Origin: Vibrio sp. JC009
GTDB taxonomy: Bacteria > Pseudomonadota > Gammaproteobacteria > Enterobacterales > Vibrionaceae
Assembly (NCBI RefSeq): GCF_029016485.1
Contig: NZ_CP092107.1
Span: 62,001-126,000, forward strand
Reading direction: 5' to 3'
Length of the DNA stretch: 64,000 nt
Shown: piece after piece, positions 27,330 to 36,933 of the stretch
How positions within the stretch are numbered: position 1 is the first letter of the stretch
Layout of the letters: each line of letters opens with the position of its first letter
Made by a program: the position numbers and the translations under genes
The notes under the pieces: model-generated
The model's database searches: none
What the model saw: the letters and a program-made list of their open reading frames with translations, nothing else
What the model was told of the DNA's origin: nothing

Positions 27330-28628
27330 ATGGCACATAACACGATTAAGGGAAATTACGAAAAGCTAACGGAACGACTTAATAAGTTTCCTCAGGGAGT
27401 TCCTCCCAGCGAAACGCTTTTTAAGATCCTTAATGTGATGTTTAGTGAAGAGGAAGCCCGTCTGGTTTCGCTGCTTCCTATCAAACCCTTCACCGTTGAG
27501 ACGGCTGCAACTGCCTGGGGGCAGGATCTGGAAAAAACGGCAGAACAGCTGAATATCCTCGCCTCCAGAGCTTTGCTGTTGGATCTGGAAGACGAAAATG
27601 GCTCTCAAACCTATGTGCTGCCACCTCCCATGGCCGGCTTTTTCGAATTCTCACTGATGCGTACCGGCGGCGAGCTGGATCAGAAGGTTCTGAGCGAGCT
27701 GTTCCACCAATATATCAATGTGGAAGATGAATTTGTCACCCATCTTTTTGGCACCGGAGAGACCACTCTGGGGCGTGCCTTTGTGAATGAAAAGGTGTTA
27801 AGCGAAGATAATGCTCTGCATGTGCTGGACTATGAACGCGCCAGCGAGGTTATCAAAACCGCCAGTCACATTGGCGTGGGCATGTGTTACTGTCGGCATA
27901 AGAAAGAGCATGTTGGTGAAGCCTGTGATGCACCAATGGATATCTGCATGACCTTCAACAATACTGCAAGGTCATTGATTAAGCATGGCTACGCGCGTCA
28001 GATCACAGAAGAGGAGTGTCTGGATCTTCTGGATGAGGCCTACAAGCATAATCTTGTCCAGTTTGGCGAAAATATTCAGAACAATGTTAACTTTATCTGT
28101 AACTGCTGTAGTTGCTGCTGCGAAGCGCTGGTGGCAGCCAGAAGAGTGGGGGCTACCCAGGCGATTCACACCACCAATTTTCTACCGGTGATCGACTTCG
28201 ATAACTGCAACGGTTGCGGTAAATGTGTTGAGGTATGCCCGGTAGATGCCATGACTCTGGCCTCAAAACACGACTCAAAACATAAACGGGCCAAGGTTGC
28301 TCTGCTGGATGAGGATACCTGTCTGGGCTGCGGTGTCTGTGCACGGGTGTGTACCAAAGATGGAATCAGCTTCAAGTCGAGGGAGAAGCGGGTGATTACG
28401 CCCGTTGATTCCACACACAAGGCGGTACTGATGGCGATTGAACGCGGCCAGCTGCACAATCTGATTTTTGATAATCAGGCACATCTGAACCACAGGGTTA
28501 TGGCGGCGATACTGGGGGTGATTTTAAAACTGCCACCGATTAAACAGGCACTGGCCAGTGAGCAGTTTAAGTCCAAATATCTGGTTTCACTGCTAAAACG
28601 GTATGACGAGAAGAGTGCAGAAGTTTAA
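27330..28628 (+). CDS. multi-cluster 4Fe-4S protein, homologous to the N-terminus of the 905-residue oxidoreductase
   Basis: 432 residues, soluble. The N-terminal part looks like a winged-helix or helical domain (VETAATAWGQDLEKTAEQLNIL). Then come three cysteine regions: MCYCRHKKEHVGEACDAPMDICM, CNCCSCCCEAL, and two ferredoxin repeats CNGCGKCVEVCPVDA and CLGCGVCARVCTKDG. The first two are also in the N-terminal 300 residues of the protein encoded at 60049-62766 (DCACRTSREAMGEGCG...DMCIQ, CNCCGCGCFAL), so the two are paralogues. The catalytic partner is not evident; an electron-transfer role is likely. Strong RBS GGAAGG. Single-gene unit by appearance. Confidence 0.85.
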   Translation: MAHNTIKGNYEKLTERLNKFPQGVPPSETLFKILNVMFSEEEARLVSLLPIKPFTVETAATAWGQDLEKTAEQLNILASRALLLDLEDENGSQTYVLPPPMAGFFEFSLMRTGGELDQKVLSELFHQYINVEDEFVTHLFGTGETTLGRAFVNEKVLSEDNALHVLDYERASEVIKTASHIGVGMCYCRHKKEHVGEACDAPMDICMTFNNTARSLIKHGYARQITEEECLDLLDEAYKHNLVQFGENIQNNVNFICNCCSCCCEALVAARRVGATQAIHTTNFLPVIDFDNCNGCGKCVEVCPVDAMTLASKHDSKHKRAKVALLDEDTCLGCGVCARVCTKDGISFKSREKRVITPVDSTHKAVLMAIERGQLHNLIFDNQAHLNHRVMAAILGVILKLPPIKQALASEQFKSKYLVSLLKRYDEKSAEV

Positions 28629-28737
28629 AGTTTTTTTCATGAACGCCTTATCTTTGGCTATTATTAAAACTGGCTGTTATCGTTATCCAAGCTTTTGAAT
28701 CGATAGCTTTTGTAAATTTGCCGGAGAGTCCGATTCT

Positions 28738-29835
28738 ATGGAAAATAATATAGGTTCTATTGCAGAGCGGAGATTAGCTAAATTTCTAAAATATGTCTGC
28801 ATTGGACCTATGCTTATTTTTCCTCCGGTGATAGTACTTAACTGTATTAAGGGAGCATATCTGTTAGCCGGGGTTGAAGTGGCTATGTTGATTATTTTTG
28901 CTCTGTTTCTGTTTTTTATCTCTAAGCCTGACTTTCTGATCCCAAGACTTAAGTTATTGAATGTCGCTGCAATAACCATTATGTCTGCCATAGTCGTCCT
29001 TCACGTATCCGCACTTTTCTTACCGACACATAATACTATCTTCAGCCATTCAGCATTGGTCATTATGTTGAGCTTCCTGATACTCGGCAGGCGAAGAGGA
29101 ACGCCTGTTGCCATATTAGTGACGGTTGCTGCGCTGTCTGCATCTACTTATAAATACGCAAACGGGATTAGTGAACTTTCAATATCAGCGTTGGCGAATA
29201 TTTTTATACTGGTTATTATCACTTTTGTTGTCAGTTATTTTAATGAATCAACAAGAGCTGAATATGAAGCGGCTCTGCTGGAGAAAAATAAAGAGCTGGA
29301 GCTTCTTTCAAAAACAGATGGATTAACTCAGCTGTTTAACCGGCGCTACTTTGACCAGAATCTGGCGAACGAATGGAGCAGGCTACAACGTAATGAACTT
29401 CCATTGTCTGTTATCCTGTGTGATATCGATCATTTTAAGCTGTTTAATGATTCGGGAGGGCATCTTGCAGGTGACCACTGTATTCAGCAGATTGCTTTAT
29501 GTTTGAAAAGCCTTGGCAGACGCAGCTCTGATATCGTCGCTCGTTATGGTGGCGAAGAGTTTGTTATTCTTTTACCGCAAACCGGCTCTGAAGATGCTCA
29601 GCAACTGGCCGGAAAAATAATGGAAGGCATTGGAGAACTTGCGATTCCTCACCCTGCTTATCGGGGAAAACCGGTCACCATTAGTGTTGGGGTAAGTACC
29701 ATTATCCCAAGTCAGGAGCTCAGCCCGGATTCGATCGTATCTTTGGCGGATAAAGCCCTTTATGAGAGTAAAAATAAGGGTAAAAACCGGATAACGGTAA
29801 AGAATCAGCTCGACTTCTTTCATGCAACTACCTGA
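28738..29835 (+). CDS. membrane diguanylate cyclase (GGDEF)
   Basis: Makes cyclic di-GMP from two GTP. 365 residues: about five or six membrane segments in 15-180, a short coiled coil, then the GGDEF domain (about 195-355) beginning TDGLTQLFNRRYFD. Active site is GGEEF in ARYGGEEFVILLP; ICDIDHFKLFND supplies metal ligands. The inhibitory I-site RxxD is present as RSSD, five residues before GGEEF, so product feedback is expected. No EAL domain. The input domain is of the small integral-membrane type with unknown signal. The PilZ protein at 3.2-3.8 kb is a possible reader of its product, without direct evidence. Confidence 0.93.
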   Translation: MENNIGSIAERRLAKFLKYVCIGPMLIFPPVIVLNCIKGAYLLAGVEVAMLIIFALFLFFISKPDFLIPRLKLLNVAAITIMSAIVVLHVSALFLPTHNTIFSHSALVIMLSFLILGRRRGTPVAILVTVAALSASTYKYANGISELSISALANIFILVIITFVVSYFNESTRAEYEAALLEKNKELELLSKTDGLTQLFNRRYFDQNLANEWSRLQRNELPLSVILCDIDHFKLFNDSGGHLAGDHCIQQIALCLKSLGRRSSDIVARYGGEEFVILLPQTGSEDAQQLAGKIMEGIGELAIPHPAYRGKPVTISVGVSTIIPSQELSPDSIVSLADKALYESKNKGKNRITVKNQLDFFHATT

Positions 29836-29895
29836 TTAGCTAAATAACCTCAGCTTGGGATAAGCGATACTTCTCAGCTTTTCTATCTTCTAAAT

Positions 29896-29925
29896 GGAAA
29901 AACGGCACCGTTTTTTAAGGTGCCG
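29896..29925 (-). terminator. terminator of the ABC sugar operon
   Basis: 7-bp stem CGGCACC / GGTGCCG with a TTAAAAAAC loop followed on the minus strand by GTTTTTCC. Lies 30 bases after the ATPase gene, which ends the operon. Confidence 0.85.
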
Positions 29926-29954
29926 AAGTTGAAAGGTGCTGGTTAATATTGATA

Positions 29955-31067
29955 TTAAAAATCTATCCGCTGCTCAGTCTCTCCATCAAAATAAACGGCT
30001 CTGGACAGGTCAAAGTTAAGTGAGGCAACCTCTCCGATTTCCGCCTCAAACTCAGGGGATAGACGGCAGGCGACTTCCTGATCGTTTACTTTCACCATGG
30101 CAATAATATCCGGGCCGGTCGGTTCCATTACTTCCAATTTCAGATCCAGTCTGGTGGAAGCGCTGACATCTTCGCTGTCGGTGTCTGTGATATGTTCCGG
30201 GCGCAAACCTATCACTATTTTCTTGCCATCTTGTCCCCGCATAGCCTGAGGAAGTCGGATTAGGTGCTCTTCGTCACTGCTGCCTTTTACCCTGATCACC
30301 GGGTTGTCTTCGTCATCAAGACCTACTCTGGTGTCAATAAAGTTCATGGAAGGCGAGCCCATAAAACCGGCAACAAACATATTGTTTGGCTGATTGTAGA
30401 TCTCCTTTGGCGTTCCCAGTTGTTGCAATACACCGTCTTTCATAACCGCTATCCTGTCTGCCAGTGTCATGGCTTCGATCTGATCGTGGGTTACATAAAC
30501 AATGGTGGTTTTTAACTGTTGGTGAAGGCGTTTAATCTGGTGGCGCATTTCAACCCGCAGTTTTGCATCCAGGTTAGAAAGAGGCTCGTCGAACAAGTAC
30601 AGCTTTGGCCGACGAGCCAAGGCGCGTCCCATCGCAACGCGCTGTCTCTGCCCCCCAGAGAGTTGTGATGGTTTGCGATCAAGAAGCTGGTCTATCTGCA
30701 GCATTTCAGCAACGCGTTTTACTTCTGCATCGATTTCCTGCTGCGGCATCTTCCTGATCTTCAAACCAAATGCGATATTACCTTCAACCGTCATATTGGG
30801 ATAAAGGGCGTAGGACTGAAATACCATGGCAATATCCCGGTCCTTAGGCTCGACATTTGAAACATCTACGCCATCAATAACAATTTCTCCCGAGTCGATA
30901 TCTTCCAGACCGGCAATGGTATTCATCAGGGTGGATTTACCACAACCTGACGGGCCGACCAGAATCAGGAACTCACCGGAGTCTATGCTGATATCTATGC
31001 CCTTAAGGGTTTCTACTTCCGCGTTTCGGTAGGTTTTGCGGATCTGTTTTAAATCAAGTGTTGCCAT
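29955..31067 (-). CDS. sugar ABC transporter ATP-binding protein (MalK/UgpC/MsmK type)
   Basis: ATPase of a carbohydrate importer. 370 residues: Walker A VGPSGCGKSTLMN, Q-loop MVFQSYALYPNMTVEGNIAFGLKIR, signature LSGGQRQRVAMGRALARRPKLYLFDEPLSNLDAKLR, H-loop VTHDQ, and the C-terminal OB-fold regulatory domain of MalK-type subunits (IGLRPEHI, LEVMEPTG). Last gene of the minus-strand operon receptor-permease-permease-ATPase, four bases after the preceding permease. These ATPases are often shared by several sugar transporters. Confidence 0.94.
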   Translation of the reverse strand: MATLDLKQIRKTYRNAEVETLKGIDISIDSGEFLILVGPSGCGKSTLMNTIAGLEDIDSGEIVIDGVDVSNVEPKDRDIAMVFQSYALYPNMTVEGNIAFGLKIRKMPQQEIDAEVKRVAEMLQIDQLLDRKPSQLSGGQRQRVAMGRALARRPKLYLFDEPLSNLDAKLRVEMRHQIKRLHQQLKTTIVYVTHDQIEAMTLADRIAVMKDGVLQQLGTPKEIYNQPNNMFVAGFMGSPSMNFIDTRVGLDDEDNPVIRVKGSSDEEHLIRLPQAMRGQDGKKIVIGLRPEHITDTDSEDVSASTRLDLKLEVMEPTGPDIIAMVKVNDQEVACRLSPEFEAEIGEVASLNFDLSRAVYFDGETEQRIDF

Positions 31068-31071
31068 TTTA

Positions 31072-31929
31072 TTATCCTTTTACTGATCCCGCGGTTAAAC
31101 CACGAACGAAGTATTTCCCTGCCAGCACATAAACCACCAGAGTCGGCAGTGCCGCAATGATGGCGGCTGCCATATCAACGTTGTATTCCTTCACGCCGGT
31201 ACTGGTGTTGACCAGATTGTTCAGCGCTACCGTAATTGGCTGCGTTTCAGAGCCGGAATAGACCACTCCGAACAGGAAGTCGTTCCAGATGGAAGTGAAC
31301 TGCCAGATCACGGTGACCATAATGATTGGTGTTGACAGAGGCAGCATAATCTTAAAGAAAATAGTAAAGAAGCCTGCGCCGTCCAGCTTTGCGGCTTTTA
31401 CCAGTTCATCGGGGATGCCCACATAAAAGTTTCTGAAAAACAGCGTAGTAAATGCCAGCCCGTAGATAACGTGTACCGCAACCAGTCCGGCAGTGGTGTT
31501 GGCCAGACCAAGCTTGCCAAGGGTGGATGCCATCGGCAGAAGAATCACCTGGAACGGAATAAAGCAGCCAAACAGCATGGCACTGAAGAAGAAGTTCGAA
31601 CCTCTGAACTGCCACTTGCTGATGATATAGCCGTTAAAGGCACCAAGCAGGGTGGATATAGCCACTGCAGGAATTACCATCTGGAATGAGTTCCAGAAGT
31701 AGCCGTTAACCCCTTCACATTTCACACCGGTACAGGCCGATGACCAGGCTTTCGCCCAGGCATCAAATACCCACTCGGAGGGAAGTGATAACAGGTTACC
31801 CGCTTTAATGTCCGGCAGGGATTTAAATGAGGTGGTGATCATCACAAACAGCGGCATCATATAGACAAGGCAGAAGAAGATAAGCACCACATAGATAAAG
31901 GCTCTCGCCAGGGTAAACTTGGTATTCAT
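31072..31929 (-). CDS. sugar ABC transporter permease (MalG-like)
   Basis: 285 residues, six membrane segments, with the EAA cytoplasmic loop visible as VGIPDELVKAAKLDGAGFFTIFFKIMLPLSTP, where MalK-type ATPases dock. Ends FVRGLTAGSVKG as MalG-type permeases do. A large extracytoplasmic loop after TM1 contains two cysteines (SACTGVKCEG), as I recall for Pseudomonas GtsC-type proteins. Start at 31929 overlaps the stop of the upstream permease by 4 bases. Confidence 0.93.
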   Translation of the reverse strand: MNTKFTLARAFIYVVLIFFCLVYMMPLFVMITTSFKSLPDIKAGNLLSLPSEWVFDAWAKAWSSACTGVKCEGVNGYFWNSFQMVIPAVAISTLLGAFNGYIISKWQFRGSNFFFSAMLFGCFIPFQVILLPMASTLGKLGLANTTAGLVAVHVIYGLAFTTLFFRNFYVGIPDELVKAAKLDGAGFFTIFFKIMLPLSTPIIMVTVIWQFTSIWNDFLFGVVYSGSETQPITVALNNLVNTSTGVKEYNVDMAAAIIAALPTLVVYVLAGKYFVRGLTAGSVKG

Positions 31930-32849
31930 GATTTCTTCTCCCTGAGTTCTGAATAGAGATAAGGCACCAGAATTGCCAGAATACCGGCCAGCATCATCAT
32001 TGCACTGGCTGCACCAAGACCGATTTGTCCACGGGTAAATGAGTGAGCGTACATAAAGAGCGCAGGCAGGTCGGATGCATAGCCAGGCCCACCGGCGGTT
32101 AATGCGGTCACCAGGTCAAAGCTCTTGATTGCGATATGAGAGGTGATAATTACCGCACTGAAAAACACCGGTCTCAGGCAGGGCAGAATAATTCTGAGAT
32201 AGATGGTTGGCAGGTTTGCGCCATCGATCTGTGCAGCGCGGATAATGGAGTTATCTATGCCACGCAGTCCGGCAAGGAACATGGCCATTACAAAGCCCGA
32301 CGACTGCCAGACAGCGGCAATGACTAAGGTATACACCGCCATTTCCGAGTTAACCAGCCAGTCAAATTTAAAGTCGGCATACCCCCAGTCATGCATCAGC
32401 TTCTCGATGCCCAGGCCTGGGTTAAGAATCCATTTCCACGCAGTACCGGTAACGATAAAAGAGAGCGCCATAGGGTAGAGGTAAATGGTTCTGATTGCGC
32501 CTTCCTGCCTGATGTTCTGATCCAGCAAGATGGCTAAGCTGACGCCAAGAACAATGGCAAGCAGCATAAACAGCAGGCCGAATATGCCGAGGTTGACGAT
32601 AGATGTTATCCAGCGGTCATTATCCATCAGCTTTTCATACTGAATCGTACCGACAAACTTATAGCTGGGAAGGAAACGGGAGTTGGTCAGTGAAAGAAAG
32701 GCTGTCCATATGATGTATCCGTAGATACAGACCAGCACCACAACCATGGTCGGGGCCAGAACGATTTTGGGCAGCCAGTGCTGAAGTCGGTCACCAAAGC
32801 TTCGCTGAGGTGCTGATTTTATATTTGGAGAATTCAAAGCACGCTCCAT
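31926..32849 (-). CDS. sugar ABC transporter permease (MalF-like)
   Basis: About 307 residues, six membrane segments, EAA loop FLAGLRGIDNSIIRAAQIDGANLPTIYLRIILPCLRP. I use the Met at 32849 (MERALNSPNIKSAPQRSFGD); the frame extends to a TTG at 32894, which lies inside the intercistronic hairpin. Together with the second permease it forms the membrane channel of a glucose/mannose-type importer. The gap from the receptor gene holds a hairpin that probably limits permease expression. Confidence 0.9.
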   Translation of the reverse strand: MERALNSPNIKSAPQRSFGDRLQHWLPKIVLAPTMVVVLVCIYGYIIWTAFLSLTNSRFLPSYKFVGTIQYEKLMDNDRWITSIVNLGIFGLLFMLLAIVLGVSLAILLDQNIRQEGAIRTIYLYPMALSFIVTGTAWKWILNPGLGIEKLMHDWGYADFKFDWLVNSEMAVYTLVIAAVWQSSGFVMAMFLAGLRGIDNSIIRAAQIDGANLPTIYLRIILPCLRPVFFSAVIITSHIAIKSFDLVTALTAGGPGYASDLPALFMYAHSFTRGQIGLGAASAMMMLAGILAILVPYLYSELREKKS

Positions 32850-32883
32850 TACTGCAAAGAGTACAATCCGGGGGAAAGAAAAG

Positions 32884-32910
32884 TCCTCCCCCAATGTTTA
32901 TGAGGGAGGA
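32884..32910 (-). other. intercistronic hairpin after the sugar-binding protein gene
   Basis: 7-bp stem TCCTCCC / GGGAGGA with a 13-base loop, 11 bases after the receptor stop on the minus strand. It matches the position of the TRAP-operon hairpin, between receptor and permeases, and is likely to have the same effect on subunit ratio. Confidence 0.7.
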
Positions 32911-32920
32911 GTGCTTCTGA

Positions 32921-34168
32921 TTACATTGCTGCTTTTACAGCTTTTGCCAGTTTTTTGGCTGCTTGTTTTGGATCGGCATTTGGATCATTAAAGAAGTTGG
33001 TAATCACGTCGTACATTGCGCCCTGAGCATAGCTAGTGGTAGACATACCGTGAGCCATACTTGGTACAAGATCGCCGCTCTTAGCGGTTGCTTTAAATGC
33101 ATCCATAGAGTCCACTGCACAGCTGTCGAACTTAGACATATCTGAATCCAGGCGTACAGGAATCGAACCTTTGTTCAGGTTAAACACTTCCTGGAACTCA
33201 GGAGTCAGGATAGTTGCAGCCAGTGCTTTCTGTGCTTTCTGGTTTTCGCCGTCCTGTAACTGGAAGAAGGCAAAGCTGTCCACGTTATGAGTGAACTGGC
33301 CGGATGTGCCCGGAGCAGGAACACAGAGGTAGTCCTTACCTGCAACTTTACCGGCAGCAGTGAATTCACCTTTGGCCCAGTCGCCCATGATTTGCATGGC
33401 CGCCTCACCCTTGATAACCATGGAAGTGGCGATATTCCAGTCACGTCCTGGAGAGTTTTTATCTATGTAGTTGTGCATTTTCTTAAAGATGCGGAAGGCT
33501 TCAGCCATTTTAGCGCCGCCCAGCGTATCCATATCCAGGTCAACAAATGCTTTTCTATAACCTTCAGTACCCAGAACATCCAGCGCTACAGCTTCAAATA
33601 CAGTGGCATCCTGCCATGCTTGACCACCGTGAGCTAAAGGAATAATACCGGCCGCTTTTAGCTTGTCGGCAACCATAAAGAATTCATCGATTGTGGTCGG
33701 AACTTTCACGCCAACTTTCTGGAATACATCGCGGTTAGCCCACAGCCAGTTTACTCTGTGCACATTCACAGGAACGGCTACGTAGTTACCGTCATATTTC
33801 ATGATGTCTGTCACCAGAGAAGGTACTTTTTCATCCCACATATTCTTTTTGGCAACATCATCCAGGTTTGCCAGGAAGCCTAAGTCAGCCCACTCCTGGA
33901 TATCATGGCCTTTGATCTGCGCAGCCGCTGGAGGGTTTCCTGATACTGCTCGTGTTTTTAGTACCGTCATTGCACTGGTACCTGAACCACCTGCTACAGC
34001 AAAATCTTTCCAGCTATGGCCCTGTGCTTCAAGCATGTCTTTTAGTGCTGCAACGGACTTAGCTTCACCGCCGGAAGTCCACCAGTGAAGTACTTCAACT
34101 TCACCAGCTGTTGCAAAAGGGGCTGCAGAGATTAGGGAAAGAGCTAACAGAGATTTTTTTATATTCAT
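32921..34168 (-). CDS. sugar ABC transporter solute-binding protein (glucose/mannose type)
   Basis: Periplasmic receptor, 415 residues, signal peptide [21 protein letters not shown] cut before GEVEV. The mature start [24 protein letters not shown] and the stretches [32 protein letters not shown] and [14 protein letters not shown] are those of the GtsA-like glucose-binding proteins of Pseudomonas. Glucose or a related hexose is therefore the best guess for the ligand. First gene of the importer operon. The 172 bases upstream separate it from the two-component genes on the same strand, which are the likely regulators. Confidence 0.92.
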   Translation of the reverse strand: MNIKKSLLALSLISAAPFATAGEVEVLHWWTSGGEAKSVAALKDMLEAQGHSWKDFAVAGGSGTSAMTVLKTRAVSGNPPAAAQIKGHDIQEWADLGFLANLDDVAKKNMWDEKVPSLVTDIMKYDGNYVAVPVNVHRVNWLWANRDVFQKVGVKVPTTIDEFFMVADKLKAAGIIPLAHGGQAWQDATVFEAVALDVLGTEGYRKAFVDLDMDTLGGAKMAEAFRIFKKMHNYIDKNSPGRDWNIATSMVIKGEAAMQIMGDWAKGEFTAAGKVAGKDYLCVPAPGTSGQFTHNVDSFAFFQLQDGENQKAQKALAATILTPEFQEVFNLNKGSIPVRLDSDMSKFDSCAVDSMDAFKATAKSGDLVPSMAHGMSTTSYAQGAMYDVITNFFNDPNADPKQAAKKLAKAVKAAM

Positions 34169-34340
34169 CTTTCTCGTCCTTGGTTATATCCATCCAGGCG
34201 AGTAGGGAGGAGCGAGTTGCCGGAATAGATATGAATGATTATTGGATTAGCGGATAAAACTACCCGTTCGAGTTAAGAATACGCTTCTGAAAATTTAAGA
34301 TTGAAACAAAGGTTAAGCGCAATGTAACCAAGTCGTTACA

Positions 34341-35780
34341 TTATGCGGTGAGGTTACGTGGAATAAGGACTTCAGCGCACAGACCGCCAACTTCAGAGTT
34401 TCTTAAAATGAGATCTCCGCCGTGTGCATGCAGAATATTGCGGCAGATCCCCAGCCCCAAACCATGGCCTTCTTTGTCTTTACTCAGGCGAAAGTAGGGC
34501 TCAAATACGGCTTCAAGCTTGTCTTCGGGGATGCCTTGGCCCTGATCTTCAATAAGCAGCAGCAGTCCTTTTTCTGTCTCCTTTGGCACAACAACAACCC
34601 GGTAACCATATTTCACGCCATTATCGATTAAATTGGTCAGCACACGTTTAATGGCGAGCGGCTTTGCTATGATGGGCTTGATCTTAATATCCGGGATAAG
34701 TACCCGTTGTGTCTGTTGATTATAGGATTCGGCAATGTTTCTTAGCAGAGACTTGATATCGATAATCATATTGTTTTCATGAATATCAGTATCTTTTACG
34801 GCCTGCAGTGCGCCTTTTACCATGATTTCAAGGTCATCTAAGTCGGTGGAGAATTTCTCCCGCTCATCATCATCTTCCAGCAGTTCTGTACGCAGGCGAA
34901 GCCGTGTAATCGGCGTTTTTAAATCGTGGGAGATAGCAGAAAACAGGGTTTCCCTGTCCGAGACATATCTTAAAATGCGCTTTTGCATCCGGTTAAATGC
35001 GCGGGTGGCCCGGACAATCTCTGAAGCGCCTTCCTCTTCAAGTTCCGGCTGCTTTTCATCCATACTCATCTTGTTTGCTGCATTGGCAAGGTTTTTCAGA
35101 GGCCGGACCTGGCGGCGAATCAGCATAAAAGTCAGAACCAATAAAATGGATGTAGTGAGGAACAGGAAGATAATCTGGTCGGTACTTAATATGGTGTCAT
35201 CCAGCATAACGTAAGGATGGGGCAGTAGCGCCGCGATATAGATCCACTCATCGGGGGTTAATTCAATTTGAACCACCAGTATCGGCGGATTCAGAGGTTC
35301 CAGCGTCAGTGTATAGTGAGCCCATGACCTGGGTAAGTCACTAAGGTAGATATCGTTTTTTAACACCCTGAGTCGGTCAGGTTTGGAAAACTCTACGGCA
35401 ATGGTGCCCACATTAGTCAGCTTTTTATTAAGAACTTCCTGAATTGATGAGATGGCGACCTGCTCCAGATCGCTATCCTTGACAGGGTCAATATCCAGAC
35501 GTTGTTTATTGAAGGAGACAAAGAAACGCGTGCCTCCCATATCTCTCACCTGATCAAGAATAATATGCCGGTACTCAATGGGCAGAGACTGAAAAAAGTG
35601 AACTGTAGAGGCAAACATACCCGCCATGCTGGCAGAGGTAGAAGCGATGCCTTCTATCTCTTTCTGCTTTGTCTGACTGTACCAGATACCCGTGGCAATG
35701 CCCTGTGCTAAAACCACGGTGATCAGTATCAGCCAGAGAGTACGGGCAACCAGTGAACGGGGTGAAAACAGGCGTTTCAT
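34341..35780 (-). CDS. sensor histidine kinase paired with the sugar importer
   Basis: 479 residues: TM1 at about 12-32, a periplasmic domain of roughly 150 residues, TM2 at about 195-215, HAMP, H-box FSAISHDLKTPITRLRLRTELL, and ATPase motifs NLIDNGVKYGYR, EDQGQGIPEDKLE, GHGLGLGICRNI. EnvZ-class by layout. Its ATG overlaps the stop of the response-regulator gene (TAATG). In pseudomonads a similar pair (GltR-2 and GtrS) sits beside the glucose importer and controls it; the same order here suggests, without proving, a carbohydrate signal. Confidence 0.9.
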   Translation of the reverse strand: MKRLFSPRSLVARTLWLILITVVLAQGIATGIWYSQTKQKEIEGIASTSASMAGMFASTVHFFQSLPIEYRHIILDQVRDMGGTRFFVSFNKQRLDIDPVKDSDLEQVAISSIQEVLNKKLTNVGTIAVEFSKPDRLRVLKNDIYLSDLPRSWAHYTLTLEPLNPPILVVQIELTPDEWIYIAALLPHPYVMLDDTILSTDQIIFLFLTTSILLVLTFMLIRRQVRPLKNLANAANKMSMDEKQPELEEEGASEIVRATRAFNRMQKRILRYVSDRETLFSAISHDLKTPITRLRLRTELLEDDDEREKFSTDLDDLEIMVKGALQAVKDTDIHENNMIIDIKSLLRNIAESYNQQTQRVLIPDIKIKPIIAKPLAIKRVLTNLIDNGVKYGYRVVVVPKETEKGLLLLIEDQGQGIPEDKLEAVFEPYFRLSKDKEGHGLGLGICRNILHAHGGDLILRNSEVGGLCAEVLIPRNLTA

Positions 35781-36508
35781 TAGTGCTCGAAACTCACTTC
35801 CGCGGTAAAGATATAGCCATTACCACGCATGGTTTTTATGTATTGCGGATATTTACCGTTGTCGCCCAGTCTTTGTCTGAGGCGGCTTAACTGAACGTCG
35901 ATGCCACGTTCAAAAGGTAAGGCTTCCCGTCCTCTTGTGGCGCAGGAAATGGTATCCCTGTCCAGTATTTCGTTAGGGCGGGACAGAAACAGCATTAGGA
36001 GGGAAAAGTCACTGCCCGACAGTTCAAACTGCTCGTTGGTCTCAAGGTTAATCAGGGCGTGGGCAAGCGTATCCAGATGCCAGACACCAAAGCGGATGGA
36101 TTTAGGAATGCTGTCGCCTGCGGAGCTCTCTTCTTTATGTGTTCTTCTCAGAACGGCTTTGATTCTTGCGACCAACTGGCGTGGATTAAAAGGTTTAGCG
36201 ATATAATCATCGGCACCGATTTCAAGGCCAATGATCTGGTCGGTGACATCGGAAACTGCGGTGAGCATTATGATTGGCACATCTGACTCTTTGCGGGTTT
36301 TCTGGCAAAGGGTAAAGCCATCATCGCCGGGCAGCATAATATCGAGCAGGATCAGGGTAGGGTATCCGTTTTCACGGATGTGCGCTTCCATCGCTTCGCC
36401 ATCTTCTGCGACCGAAACCTTAAATCCGACTTTAGACAGGTATCTATCCAAAAGAGACCGAATTTCATGGTCATCGTCCACAACGAGGATATGCACCTGC
36501 TCTTTCAT
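35780..36508 (-). CDS. OmpR-family response regulator
   Basis: Receiver domain ILVVDDDHEIRSLLDRYL with acceptor Asp in TLILLDIMLPGDDGF, switch Thr in MLTAVSD, and Lys in DDYIAKPFNPRQL, followed by an OmpR/PhoB winged-helix domain (LDTLAHALINLETNEQFELSGSDFSLLMLFLSRPNEILDRD, GIDVQLSRLRQRLGDNGKYPQYIKTMRGNGYIF). About 242 residues from the ATG at 36508, which has GGGAA upstream; a TTG at 36520 is in frame. Coupled to the kinase gene and upstream of the sugar importer, its likely target. Confidence 0.93.
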   Translation of the reverse strand: MKEQVHILVVDDDHEIRSLLDRYLSKVGFKVSVAEDGEAMEAHIRENGYPTLILLDIMLPGDDGFTLCQKTRKESDVPIIMLTAVSDVTDQIIGLEIGADDYIAKPFNPRQLVARIKAVLRRTHKEESSAGDSIPKSIRFGVWHLDTLAHALINLETNEQFELSGSDFSLLMLFLSRPNEILDRDTISCATRGREALPFERGIDVQLSRLRQRLGDNGKYPQYIKTMRGNGYIFTAEVSFEH

Positions 36509-36690
36509 TGAATTTCCCAACTAATTGATAACAACCTGAGATCATTTTATACAAATGTGCTGCTGAGAAACCGGGAAGGGGCCGAAAGTTTGAACTTTAT
36601 TAATAAGATTGGTTAACTATTTGATCTGCTTCACTTGTTTGAAGACTTGGTACGGGAGAGTTTGAAGAGAGAGAGAAAGGGGAAATGATA

Positions 36691-36712
36691 GTGCAGGCAA
36701 AAATGCCTGCAC
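36691..36712 (-). terminator. hairpin after the cold-shock gene
   Basis: Perfect 9-bp stem GTGCAGGCA / TGCCTGCAC with a 4-base A/T loop, 12 bases after the stop. The T tract is poor, so termination is likely but not certain. Confidence 0.6.
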
Positions 36713-36723
36713 CAGTCCATAAC

Positions 36724-36933
36724 TTATAACGGAGTTACGTTAGCAGCTTGTGGACCTTTTTGACCTTGCTCAACTTCAAAAGAAACCTTTTGACCTTCAG
36801 CAAGAGTTTTGAAACCGTCACCAGCGATAGAGCGGAAGTGTACGAATACGTCAGCGCCGCCGTCATCTTGAGAAATGAAGCCAAAACCTTTAGTTTCGTT
36901 GAACCACTTTACTGTACCAGTTGTTTTAGACAT
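36724..36933 (-). CDS. cspA: CspA-family cold-shock protein
   Basis: 69-residue single cold-shock domain with both RNA-binding motifs: RNP1 KGFGFISQ and RNP2 VFVHF. It acts as a nucleic-acid chaperone that melts RNA structure. Closest in wording to vibrio CspA proteins ([31 protein letters not shown]). Whether it is cold-induced is not shown. The AT-rich 300 bases upstream would fit the long 5' leader of such genes. Confidence 0.93.
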   Translation of the reverse strand: MSKTTGTVKWFNETKGFGFISQDDGGADVFVHFRSIAGDGFKTLAEGQKVSFEVEQGQKGPQAANVTPL

